Source: AC-32 sp963719275 (GTDB lineage: Bacteria; Actinomycetota; Thermoleophilia; Gaiellales; Gaiellaceae). From it: 64,000 nucleotides of DNA. The first letter of the stretch is position 1; each line of letters opens with the position of its first letter. Where the stretch lies: NCBI GenBank assembly GCA_963719275.1, contig CAVRBT010000004.1, positions 731,279 to 795,278 on the forward strand. Reading direction: 5' to 3'. Positions 8,093 through 15,485 of this stretch are shown here, one piece after another. A program made the position numbers and the translations under genes. The notes under the pieces are model-generated. The model made no database searches. It was not told the DNA's origin and worked only from the letters and a program-made list of their open reading frames with translations.

Positions 8093-8662
8093 CTAGCGGA
8101 CGACGACGGGCTGAGGCCGCAACGTCGCGAGTGCCTCGCGCCGCGCCTCGGCGGTCGTGCGGTCGAGGATCAGCACGCCGTCCAGGTGGTCGAGCTCGTG
8201 CTGCGCGATCCGGGCCGGAAGCGCCTCCAGCTCGAGTCGCACGTCGTTCCCCTCCGGGTCCTTGCCCTCGACCGTCAGCGAGACGTGACGCTCGACGGGG
8301 ATGACGACGCCCTGCAGCGACAGGCAGCCCTCGGTGTCGCTCTCGCGCTCCTCCGAGGTCGCCGTGAACGTGGGGTTCACGATCACCACCGGCTCGCCTT
8401 CGGGATCGGGCATGAACGCGAAGACCCGCCGCAGGACGCCGATCTGCGTCGCCGCGAGCCCGAGCCCGTTCGCCTCGCGCAGCAGGTGCCTCAGCCGATC
8501 GGCGAGGCCCGAGAGGTCACCGTCGAACTCCTCGACCTCACGCGCGCGCATCCGCAGCACGGGGTCGGGGTACTGGCGGATCTGGGCAAGCGCGAGCCGC
8601 CGCCGGGCCTCGGCCTCAGGATCGAGCTTCTGGGTCCGGACCTCGCCGGTTTCATCCGCCAC
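8093..8662 (-). CDS. def: Peptide deformylase
   Basis: Def removes the N-formyl group from nascent proteins. All three metalloprotease motifs are present: GLAATQIG near residue 70, EGCLS with the metal-binding Cys, and QHELDHLDG with the two His ligands and catalytic Glu. The 189-residue length is normal, with a short N-terminal extension before the IRQYPDPVLR motif. The GTG at 8662 is preceded at 8 nt by TAGAAT, consistent with leaderless transcription. It lies between priA and fmt on the same strand. A 163-nt gap to fmt contains a small CCAGGC/GCCTGG hairpin near 8005. Confidence 0.96.
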   Translation of the reverse strand: MADETGEVRTQKLDPEAEARRRLALAQIRQYPDPVLRMRAREVEEFDGDLSGLADRLRHLLREANGLGLAATQIGVLRRVFAFMPDPEGEPVVIVNPTFTATSEERESDTEGCLSLQGVVIPVERHVSLTVEGKDPEGNDVRLELEALPARIAQHELDHLDGVLILDRTTAEARREALATLRPQPVVVR

Positions 8663-8670
8663 CGGCTCGA

Positions 8671-8676
8671 ATTCTA
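8671..8676 (-). promoter_or_regulatory. -10-like hexamer TAGAAT upstream of def
   Basis: TAGAAT on the minus strand sits 8 nt before the GTG start of def, a spacing that would put the transcript 5' end at or near the start codon. Confidence 0.45.
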
Positions 8677-8683
8677 TGAACGG

Positions 8684-10606
8684 TCAGAGGCTCTGCGGGT
8701 CGACGTCGACGACCGCTGTGACGCCGGCCTTGCGCATCGCCGGCGCGGCGGCGGCGAGCAGCTGCGCCGCGCGTGCAGCGACGCGTCTCGGTTCTGACGT
8801 TTTCGCGACCAGCTGCGCACGGTACCGGCCGCGCAGGCGCAGGAGCGGCGCCGGGCCGAGCAGCTCCTCGCCGAGCCCTGCCTTCAGCTCCTCGAGCAAC
8901 GTGGACGGCGCCCTCTCGTCCGGGCCGGTCGCGACGACACGGACGAGGTGGCGGGACGGCGGGTAGCCGAGCTCTCGGCGGCGGGCCAGCTCGTCGGCGA
9001 GGAAACGCGGCACATCGTGGTTCGCGGCGAGCGCGACCGGCCGGGCGTCCGGCTGAAACGTCTGCACGAGCACGCGCCCGGGCGCGTCGCGGCCGCTGCG
9101 GCCGGCGAGCTGCGTCACGAGCTGAAACGTGCGCTCCTCGGCACGGAAGTCCGGTAGGCCGAGGCCGGTGTCGGCGTCGACGACCGCGGCCAGGGCGACA
9201 CCGGCGAAGTGGTGCCCTTTCGCCACCATCTGCGTCCCGAGCAGCACCGCGCGGTCGGCGTCGCGGAAGCGCTGCAACGCGGCCGCGAGCTCCTCAGGGT
9301 TCGACGCGGTGTCGGCGTCGAGCCGGATCAGCTCGAGCTCGGGCACCTTCGCCGCCAGCTCGCGCTCGAGCCGCTGCGTGCCCGCGCCGATCCGTGCCAG
9401 CTCGACGGAGCGGCAGGCCGGGCACTCCTCCGGGCGCGGCTCGACGTGGCCGCAGTGGTGGCAGTGCAGCCGCTCGTCGCGGTGAAGCACGAGCGCGACG
9501 TCGCACTGCGGGCAGCGGAGCGTCGTACCGCACGCGCGGCAGTGCAGCGCGGGCGCGATCCCGCGCCGGTTGAGCAACAGGATCGCCTTGCCGCCGCCCT
9601 CCGCGAGCTTGCCAAGCTCGGCGAGCAGCGGAGCCGAGAGCGGGTAGCCGGCCTCGCGGCGGAGGTCGACGACGCGCACCGGCGGGAGCTTCGCGCCGAG
9701 CCGCTCGCCGAGCTCGAGCCGCTCGAGCCGCTCCCAGCTCTCGGGCCGCGGTGTCGCACTTCCGTAGAGCGCGACCGCGCCTTCGAGCGCTGCGCGCTTG
9801 GCGGCGACGGTGCGCGCGTCGTAGCGCGGGTCGGATTCCTGCTTGTACGACGGGTCGTGCTCCTCGTCGATGCAGATCAGCCCGACGCCGTGCATCGGAG
9901 CGAAGATCGCCGACCGCGCGCCGACGACCACGCGAGCCTCGCCGCTCGCGATCCGCTCGCGCTCGTCGCGGCGCTCCGCGTCGGTGAGGCCGGAGTGCAG
10001 GATCGCGACCGAGTCGCCGAAGCGCGCGCGGAAGCGGCCGACGGTCTGTGGCGCGAGCGCGATCTCCGGGACGAGCACGATCGTCCCCAGGCCACGCTCG
10101 AGGGCGGTCGCGGCGGCCCTGAGGTAGACCTCGGTCTTGCCGCTCCCGGTCGCGCCGTAGAGGAGGAAATGGCCACCTCCGGAGTCCAGCGCGTCGGTCA
10201 CCCGCGCCAACGCCGCCTCCTGTGCGTCGCTCAGCCGCTCCGGCGGCGCCTCGCCGTCCAGCGACTGCCGCTCTGCCGGCGGCGCCTGCTCCTTGCGGCG
10301 CGCGCGCCGCACCGGCGCGACGAGCTCCAGCGCGCGCGCCGGGGTCGACCCGTAGTACTCCGCGAGCCAGAGCGCGAGCTCCACGAGCCGCGCCGGGAGC
10401 GCCTCGAGGACTCGTTCCACCGGCACGGCCGTCACGCCTGCGGGTGGGACGACGTCGACGCCGGTGACGACTCCGCGCCGGCGCGCGTTGCCGAAGGTGA
10501 CCTCGACCACGGACCCCGGCCGAACCTCGTCGGGAACCTCGTAGGTGAACTCGCGCGCCAGACCGCGCGCGGTGACGAGCGGGAAGACCGACGCGTACCG
10601 GCTCAC
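8684..10606 (-). CDS. priA: Primosomal protein N' (replication restart helicase PriA)
   Basis: PriA recognises stalled forks and reloads the replicative helicase. The protein has an N-terminal DNA-binding region (FTYEVPDEVRPGSVVEVTFG), Walker A GATGSGKTEVY near residue 150, a DEEHD Walker B, and the zinc-binding insert with eight cysteines (CRACGTTLRCPQCD, CHHCGHVEPRPEECPAC). Later helicase motifs such as GTQMVAKGHHF and QLAGRSGRD follow. Unlike the degenerate PriA of mycobacteria, the ATPase and helicase motifs look intact. The length of 640 residues is somewhat shorter than the ~730 of Proteobacteria. The GTG start is preceded at 6 nt by TAGGCT. Confidence 0.95.
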   Translation of the reverse strand: MSRYASVFPLVTARGLAREFTYEVPDEVRPGSVVEVTFGNARRRGVVTGVDVVPPAGVTAVPVERVLEALPARLVELALWLAEYYGSTPARALELVAPVRRARRKEQAPPAERQSLDGEAPPERLSDAQEAALARVTDALDSGGGHFLLYGATGSGKTEVYLRAAATALERGLGTIVLVPEIALAPQTVGRFRARFGDSVAILHSGLTDAERRDERERIASGEARVVVGARSAIFAPMHGVGLICIDEEHDPSYKQESDPRYDARTVAAKRAALEGAVALYGSATPRPESWERLERLELGERLGAKLPPVRVVDLRREAGYPLSAPLLAELGKLAEGGGKAILLLNRRGIAPALHCRACGTTLRCPQCDVALVLHRDERLHCHHCGHVEPRPEECPACRSVELARIGAGTQRLERELAAKVPELELIRLDADTASNPEELAAALQRFRDADRAVLLGTQMVAKGHHFAGVALAAVVDADTGLGLPDFRAEERTFQLVTQLAGRSGRDAPGRVLVQTFQPDARPVALAANHDVPRFLADELARRRELGYPPSRHLVRVVATGPDERAPSTLLEELKAGLGEELLGPAPLLRLRGRYRAQLVAKTSEPRRVAARAAQLLAAAAPAMRKAGVTAVVDVDPQSL

Positions 10607-10612
10607 GGCGCC

Positions 10613-10618
10613 AGCCTA
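10613..10618 (-). promoter_or_regulatory. -10-like hexamer TAGGCT upstream of priA
   Basis: TAGGCT on the minus strand lies 6 nt before the GTG of priA. No ribosome-binding site fits in that space, which supports leaderless initiation. Confidence 0.45.
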
Positions 10619-10634
10619 GAGCCGGAGGGTGACG

Positions 10635-11465
10635 CTAGCCGCCGGCCGCTTCGATGATCAGCTCGGTGCCGAAGCCGAGGAACAGCCCGAGCAGCAGCAT
10701 CCAGGCCACGAGCAGCTTCACCTCGAAGCGTCGAAGCACTCCGAGCAGCTCGATGACGACGTAGAGGATGGAGCCGGCCGCAACGGCGAGGAACGCCACC
10801 TCGAGCCACTCGTTCGTCCACGACCGCCCGATCAGCGTGCCGACGAAGGTCGGAGCGCCGCCGATCACGCCGAGGAGGCCCAGGTAGCCCCAGCTCGGAG
10901 GCTCCGCCTCGCCGGCCATCGGCCCGACGATTCCGAAGCCCTCGGTCGCGTTGTGCGCCGCAAACCCGATCACCAGCGCGAGCGCAAGCCCGATCTCGTC
11001 AGCCGCCGCGGACTGGCCGATCGCCAGCCCCTCGGCGAAGTTGTGCACGCCGATGCCGGTCGCGATCAGCAGCGCCAGCCACTGGCCTGCCGTCAAGCGC
11101 CCCACCCACGAGCGCTCGAACTCCGCGGCAGAGGCCGCGCCGGGCCCCAGCAGTGACCGCCGCCGGTGGCGACCCATCCAGCGGTCGTAGTAGACGAGGC
11201 TCATGAGCCCGGCGATGATCCCGCCGCCGAAGACGAGCCCGAAGCCGACGAGGTCGGCCCACTCGTGGTCCTCCGCCGCCTCCTCCACGGGCGACCAGCC
11301 GTGGGAGACGACGTCGAAGAACAGGAAGAGCAAGATGCCCGTGGCGATCGCCATGAAGGCCGCCTTGAGGCGCAGATCCGCGCCCCGATAGCGCCCGAGC
11401 GGGAGGCCGAGGAAGATCGTCAACCCGGCGATTGCGCCGAGGAGAAGCGTCTGGCCAAAGCTCAT
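10635..11465 (-). CDS. ZIP family divalent metal transporter
   Basis: This 276-residue integral membrane protein belongs to the ZIP family, which moves divalent metals such as Zn, Fe or Mn into the cytoplasm. About eight hydrophobic segments can be seen. The two metal-binding helices carry HNFAEGLAIG and the paired HNATEGFGI, as expected for transmembrane segments 4 and 5. A hydrophilic loop near residues 95-115 contains basic residues. It is divergent from a DtxR-family regulator, and the perfect palindrome TGTAAGGGTCACCTTACA touches its start codon. This strongly suggests metal-dependent repression. The substrate cannot be told from sequence alone; Mn or Fe is suggested by the regulator type. 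Confidence 0.92.
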   Translation of the reverse strand: MSFGQTLLLGAIAGLTIFLGLPLGRYRGADLRLKAAFMAIATGILLFLFFDVVSHGWSPVEEAAEDHEWADLVGFGLVFGGGIIAGLMSLVYYDRWMGRHRRRSLLGPGAASAAEFERSWVGRLTAGQWLALLIATGIGVHNFAEGLAIGQSAAADEIGLALALVIGFAAHNATEGFGIVGPMAGEAEPPSWGYLGLLGVIGGAPTFVGTLIGRSWTNEWLEVAFLAVAAGSILYVVIELLGVLRRFEVKLLVAWMLLLGLFLGFGTELIIEAAGG

Positions 11466-11482
11466 GTAAGGGTCACCTTACA
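11465..11482. promoter_or_regulatory. Palindromic operator between ZIP gene and DtxR-type regulator
   Basis: TGTAAGG-GTCA-CCTTACA is a perfect 7-bp inverted repeat with a 4-bp centre. It resembles DtxR/MntR-type boxes in arm composition. It begins at the first base of the ZIP start codon, includes the minus-strand TAAGGT hexamer that could be the ZIP -10 element, and lies in the -35 region of the divergent regulator gene. Binding there would block the ZIP promoter and probably autoregulate the repressor. Confidence 0.75.
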
Positions 11483-11494
11483 CAAGGAGCCGAC

Positions 11495-11500
11495 TAGGAT
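11495..11500 (+). promoter_or_regulatory. -10-like hexamer TAGGAT upstream of DtxR-type regulator
   Basis: TAGGAT lies 7 nt before the GTG start at 11508. An AAGGAG further upstream (11484-11489) is too far from the GTG to be a normal ribosome-binding site, so leaderless initiation is likely. Confidence 0.45.
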
Positions 11501-11507
11501 TCGCGAG

Positions 11508-12197
11508 GTGGCGCAGGGGCATTCCGTCGACGAGTACCTGGAGACGATCTACTTCCTCGCGTTTCCGATCGGCGAGTACCTGCCGCAGCGCACGGGCTCG
11601 CCCACGCTGGCCTCGCGCGTCGCCGAGATGCTCGGCGTTTCGCGTGCCTCGGCCGGCGAGATGCTGAAGCGGCTCGAAGCCGAGGGCCTCGTGGAGCGCG
11701 GCGAGCACAAGGAGGCGATCCTCACCGCGGCCGGCCGTGAACGGGCCGAGCAGGTCGTCCGCAAGCACCGGATCGTCGAGCGGCTCCTGACCGACTTCAT
11801 GGGCTACACGCCCGCCGAGGCCCACGTGCACGCGGACGAGATCGGCGAGAGCTTCAGCGACGACATGATCGCGCGCGTCAGCGAGAAGCTCGGCCACCCC
11901 GACCGCTGCCCACACGGCTGGCCGGTCGACACCGACTTCGAGCAGGCCGAGAACAAGGAGCTCGCCCCGCTGGCCGACCTGAGGCCAGGCTCACGCGCCG
12001 AGATCGTCCGCCTGGCCGAGCACGACGGCGAGCTGCTGCACTGGTTCTACGACCAGGGCTTCGTCCCAGGCGCCGAGGTCGAGGTGCGCGAGACGCAGCC
12101 GGCGGCCGAGCAGCTCACCGTCCACCTGGACGGTCACGAACAGACGATCGCGGAGAAGGCCGCCGCCGGCCTGTTCGTCCGCCCGACGCCCGCCTAG
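11508..12197 (+). CDS. DtxR/MntR-family metal-dependent transcriptional regulator
   Basis: The 229-residue protein has the three-part layout of full-length DtxR regulators. Residues ~1-65 are an N-terminal winged helix (VDEYLETIYFL, VAEMLGVSRASAGEMLKRLEAEGLVER), followed by a metal-binding and dimerisation domain (HRIVERLLTDFMGY, HADEIGESFSDDMIARVSEKLGHPDRCPHGWPV). Residues ~155-229 form a C-terminal FeoA/SH3-like domain (LADLRPGSRAEIVRL ... GFVPGAEVEV). Such proteins bind DNA when loaded with Fe(II) or Mn(II). It is divergent from a ZIP transporter with a palindromic operator between them, so the transporter is the obvious target. Whether Fe or Mn is sensed is unresolved. Confidence 0.93.
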   Translation: MAQGHSVDEYLETIYFLAFPIGEYLPQRTGSPTLASRVAEMLGVSRASAGEMLKRLEAEGLVERGEHKEAILTAAGRERAEQVVRKHRIVERLLTDFMGYTPAEAHVHADEIGESFSDDMIARVSEKLGHPDRCPHGWPVDTDFEQAENKELAPLADLRPGSRAEIVRLAEHDGELLHWFYDQGFVPGAEVEVRETQPAAEQLTVHLDGHEQTIAEKAAAGLFVRPTPA

Positions 12198-12344
12198 TCG
12201 ATCTTCTGCCCCTCCATGATCGTGCAACCCTTGCCCGGGCTGAGGCTGACGAGAGCTTCCAGCTCCGCATCCGGCTCGAGCTCGAGCTCGTAGCTGCAAT
12301 CGTCGGTCGCCGCCGCCCGGCCGCGTCGGCACGTCCTACACCCG

Positions 12345-12367
12345 CCAAGTAACAGTCTGTTACTTGG
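12345..12367. repeat. 23-bp perfect palindrome, copy 1 (P1)
   Basis: Arms CCAAGTAACA and TGTTACTTGG surround GTC, giving 10 bp of perfect pairing. The stop codon of the minus-strand small ORF lies inside it. A near-identical palindrome occurs 370 bp away at 12715. The pair brackets the small ORF exactly. Confidence 0.85.
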
Positions 12368-12653
12368 GCCTGTAGCGGGTTCGCGTTCCGGAAACGTGTT
12401 GTAGGAAGGCGTCCGGATGCTGGACTCGGAGCGCCACATCGAGCAGGACTTCGCCGGTCGAGACGCGGTGCGGCCTGCGTCGCGCTCGCTGGACGTGTAG
12501 GCGCACCTGCTCGTAGCTCGGACGACGAAATCCCTGCTCCTCGGCACGTTCTCCGATCGTGCGGCAGATGTCGGCGGCACGGTCCGGCCGAGCCGAGAGC
12601 CGGTCGATCTCATCGAGGAGCCGCATCGAGATCCGAGGCGCGAAGAACCCCAC
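12360..12653 (-). CDS. Hypothetical small protein bracketed by palindromes
   Basis: This frame encodes up to 97 residues from a GTG at 12653, or 88 from an ATG at 12626 (MRLLDEIDRLSARPDRAADICRT...). It contains RPSYEQVRLHVQRARRRP and GEVLLDVALRVQHPDAFLQH, which look like ordered helical protein rather than random GC-rich translation. I do not recognise a named domain; a small helix-turn-helix-like fold is possible but not shown. The TAA stop falls inside palindrome P1, and palindrome P2 lies about 60 bp upstream. Composition is close to the neighbours. It could be the cargo of a small palindrome-flanked element or simply a gene between two terminators. Confidence 0.55.
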   Translation of the reverse strand: MGFFAPRISMRLLDEIDRLSARPDRAADICRTIGERAEEQGFRRPSYEQVRLHVQRARRRPHRVSTGEVLLDVALRVQHPDAFLQHVSGTRTRYRPK

Positions 12654-12714
12654 GGGCTCAACCGTGCACGACGAACAGTCACGCGTCAGTCACGGTTCCG
12701 TGCCGAAAGCGCGT

Positions 12715-12737
12715 CCTAGTAACAGACTGTTACTTGG
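12715..12737. repeat. 23-bp palindrome, copy 2 (P2), just after metK
   Basis: Arms CCTAGTAACA and TGTTACTTGG around GAC match P1 at all but two positions. It starts 3 bp after the metK stop on the minus strand, so it could act as the metK terminator. Its recurrence around the small ORF suggests a repeat element. Confidence 0.85.
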
Positions 12738-12740
12738 GGT

Positions 12741-13988
12741 TCAGGCGGAGGCGGGAGCGGCGACGCCGGCGGCTTCGCGCAGGGCGTCCGCCTTGTCGAT
12801 GCGCTCCCACGTGAAGTCGTGGTCGTCGCGCCCGAAGTGGCCGTACGCCGCGGTCTTCGCGTAGATCGGGCGGTGCAGCTCGAGGTCGCGCAGGATCGCC
12901 GCCGGGCGGAGATCGAAGTGCTCGCCGATCAGCTCCTCGATCCGCGCCACCGGGACGTGCTCGGTGCCGAACGTCCGCACCGCGATCGAGACCGGGTGCG
13001 CGACGCCGATCGCATACGCGACGTTGAGCTCGCACCGGTCCGCGAGCTCAGCGGCGACGACGTTCTTGGTGACGTAGCGCGCGGCGTAGGCCGCGGAGCG
13101 GTCGACCTTCGTCGGGTCCTTGCCCGAAAAGGCGCCGCCGCCGTGCCGCGCGGCCCCGCCGTAGGTGTCCACGATGATCTTCCGGCCCGTGAGCCCCGTG
13201 TCGCCCATCGGACCGCCGATCACGAACTTGCCGGTCGGGTTGACGTACACGAAGTCGCGGTCCTGCAGGCGCTTCTCGTCGTACAGATCGCGAGGCAGGA
13301 TCGGGTGCAGCACGCGCTCGATCAGGTCCGGCTTGATCAGCGTCTGCTCGTCGCAACCGTCGGCGTGCTGCGTCGAGACGAGGATGCGCTCGATCTCGAC
13401 CGGCGTCTGGCGCCCCTCGTCGTCGACCTCGTAGCGCACCGTCACCTGCGCCTTGCCGTCCGGGCGCAGGTACGGCAGCTCGCCGACCTTGCGCACCTCA
13501 GCGAGCCGCTTGCAGATCTTGTGCGCGAGCATGATCGGCAGCGGCATCAGCTCGGGCGTCTCGTTCGACGCGTAGCCGAACATCATTCCCTGGTCGCCCG
13601 CGCCGACCCGGTCGAGCGGGTCGTCGTCACCCGGGTCGTGCTGCGTCTCGTACGACGCGTCCACGCCCTGAGCGATGTCGGGCGACTGCTCGTCCAGCGC
13701 CACCACAACGCCGCAGGTGTGCGCGTCGAAGCCCCACTCCGAGTGCGTGTAGCCGATGTCGGCGATCCGGGAGCGAACGAGCGACGGGATGTCGACCCAG
13801 GTCTCGGTCGTGATCTCGCCGGCCACCACGACGAGGCCGGTGGTGATCAGCGTCTCGCAGGCAACCCGGCTCTCGGGATCTTTCGCGAGCACGGCGTCGA
13901 GCACCGTGTCGGAGATCTGGTCCGCGACTTTGTCCGGGTGGCCCTCGGTGACCGACTCGGAGGTGAAGAGGAACTCACGTGGCGCCAT
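12741..13988 (-). CDS. metK: S-adenosylmethionine synthetase
   Basis: MetK makes SAM from methionine and ATP. The sequence contains EFLFTSESVTEGHPDKVADQISD at the N-terminus, GAGDQGMMFGYA in the centre, and the phosphate-binding GGGAFSGKDPTKVDRSAAY. Length is normal at about 415 residues. I chose the ATG at 13988 because homologs begin just before the EFLFTSESV segment; an in-frame TTG at 14000 would add four residues. A TAGCCT hexamer lies 11 nt upstream. No SAM riboswitch was seen upstream. A palindrome immediately after the stop may terminate transcription. Confidence 0.97.
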   Translation of the reverse strand: MAPREFLFTSESVTEGHPDKVADQISDTVLDAVLAKDPESRVACETLITTGLVVVAGEITTETWVDIPSLVRSRIADIGYTHSEWGFDAHTCGVVVALDEQSPDIAQGVDASYETQHDPGDDDPLDRVGAGDQGMMFGYASNETPELMPLPIMLAHKICKRLAEVRKVGELPYLRPDGKAQVTVRYEVDDEGRQTPVEIERILVSTQHADGCDEQTLIKPDLIERVLHPILPRDLYDEKRLQDRDFVYVNPTGKFVIGGPMGDTGLTGRKIIVDTYGGAARHGGGAFSGKDPTKVDRSAAYAARYVTKNVVAAELADRCELNVAYAIGVAHPVSIAVRTFGTEHVPVARIEELIGEHFDLRPAAILRDLELHRPIYAKTAAYGHFGRDDHDFTWERIDKADALREAAGVAAPASA

Positions 13989-14002
13989 TCCGGCGGGCAA
14001 GG

Positions 14003-15481
14003 CTACTTGATCTGCAGGAACGCGTGGTAGGTTCGCGAGCCGGACCCGCCTTCCGACCAGGCGAGGAACGAGCGCAGCGGGCGCAGGTTCTCCGCGACGT
14101 CGCTCGGCAGGCTCTTGCCCGAGAGCGCCGCGAGGCCCTCGAGCAGCGGCAGCACGTCCTTGACGTCGATGTACGCGAAGCCGCCGGTCGAGTCCGGCAT
14201 CCCGGCCGCGTCCTTCGCCTCCTTGAAGTCCGCGCTGTCGGGGAGGCGGTCGCCGGAGGTGCCGTAGTCGGCGATGCCGTTCGGGCCGCTCGTCAGCAGC
14301 ACCTTCCCGTCGACGGCGCCGTAGTGGATCGCGAAGTTGCCGAGATCGACCGTCTTGACCGGATGGCCGTCCTGGATGCCGCTCTCGACCCTTCCGCCCC
14401 GGGCGGCTGCAAGGTGCTCCATCAGCTTGTCGATGGTCGCGAGCGCGGCGGCCGTGTCCTTCGGCTCAAGGACGAGGGTGAGCTCGGGGATGACTCCGGC
14501 CGGCCTCGCGTAGAAGGCGACCTCGCCGTTCAGCAGCGCGAGCACCTCGTCGAGGGTGACGCCGTACTCCTTCAGCTCGTCGAGCACCGGGGCGAACGGC
14601 GGGCTCGACTTCAGCCGACCGAGCTGATCGGTCGTTCCCTGCCCGAGGAAGTCGAGCAGGACGAACGCGTCGCCGGGGACGCCGTCGGCCAGCGTCGTCT
14701 CGCCTCCGCCGCCGGCTGGGCCGCCGCTGGATGCGCCACGGACGCGGATGCCGTCGTCCTCGGCGCTCGCCGAGACGGCCATGTACCTGAGGTTGTCGAG
14801 GCCGAGCAGCGACGGGTCGAGGGAGGAGCCGCCGCCCTTCGCAGCGGCATGCGAGGGGAGCGCGCCGAGCCGCTGCCCGTCGAGAAACGCCTTGACGAGG
14901 GTGTCGGCGGGCAGCTTGCCCATCGCCTGCTTGAAGGTGTCGTCGTCGGCGAGCGCTGTCTGGTCGCCCTTGAGCACGGAGGTGATCGCGAGCTGGCTGT
15001 CCGAGATCGCGTACCACCCGTCTTCGAGCTGCCGGGTGACGGCCTTGTCGCCACCGGAGTCACTGGCGTTCAGCTTCTGGACCAGCGCCTCGAACGTCGC
15101 AGGGTCGTCCGGCTTCGTCAGCCCCACGACCCGGGTCGACTTCTCGCTTCCGGCGGAGGCGATCGCCAGGTCGAGCTCGGGGCCGAGCGCGGGCTTGACG
15201 TCGCTCTCGTAGTCGAGGCCCTCCTTCGTCAGCTCGTCCTCGATGCGCGCGATCGCGTTCTCGCGCCCGGGAAACGTTTTCGCCAGCTCGTCGAGCTGCT
15301 GCCACTGGTTCGAGCCGGTGTCGCTGTCGATCGCAACGAACCCGACGAGGCCGGGCCGCACGAGGCTCGCGCCCTCCGGGATCGAGCTGCCGCCGGCGCT
15401 GGTGTTGGAGCTGCCGCCGCCGCAGCCCGCGACGAGGAACGCAAGCAGCAGAACTGGCAGCAGGAGACGGACGCGGCGCAC
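14003..15481 (-). CDS. DUF3352-like secreted lipoprotein
   Basis: The 492-residue protein begins with a lipoprotein signal peptide (MRRVRLLLPVLLLAFLVAGCGGG; lipobox LVAGC). Lgt, encoded at 34541-35425, would lipidate the cysteine. The mature part resembles DUF3352 proteins: repeated blocks such as PGLVGFVAIDSD, DGWYAISDSQLAITSVLKG and GVTLDEVLALLNGEVAFYA, and a GGFAYIDVKDVLPLLEGL segment. Family function is unknown. The protein is acidic and rich in Asp, Gly and Leu. The gene sits 14 bp upstream of metK, so the two may be cotranscribed. Confidence 0.8.
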   Translation of the reverse strand: MRRVRLLLPVLLLAFLVAGCGGGSSNTSAGGSSIPEGASLVRPGLVGFVAIDSDTGSNQWQQLDELAKTFPGRENAIARIEDELTKEGLDYESDVKPALGPELDLAIASAGSEKSTRVVGLTKPDDPATFEALVQKLNASDSGGDKAVTRQLEDGWYAISDSQLAITSVLKGDQTALADDDTFKQAMGKLPADTLVKAFLDGQRLGALPSHAAAKGGGSSLDPSLLGLDNLRYMAVSASAEDDGIRVRGASSGGPAGGGGETTLADGVPGDAFVLLDFLGQGTTDQLGRLKSSPPFAPVLDELKEYGVTLDEVLALLNGEVAFYARPAGVIPELTLVLEPKDTAAALATIDKLMEHLAAARGGRVESGIQDGHPVKTVDLGNFAIHYGAVDGKVLLTSGPNGIADYGTSGDRLPDSADFKEAKDAAGMPDSTGGFAYIDVKDVLPLLEGLAALSGKSLPSDVAENLRPLRSFLAWSEGGSGSRTYHAFLQIK

Positions 15482-15485
15482 GGTG

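Noticed and set aside
12194..12682. Minus-strand frame ending in ELELEPDAELEALVSLSPGKGCTIMEGQKID
   Set aside because: The last ~30 residues look protein-like, but no plausible start precedes them and the rest of the frame crosses palindrome P1 with low-quality translation. Could be a remnant; not supported as a gene.
13989..14003. Possible SAM riboswitch upstream of metK
   Set aside because: Only 14 bp separates metK from the upstream gene; no space for a riboswitch.
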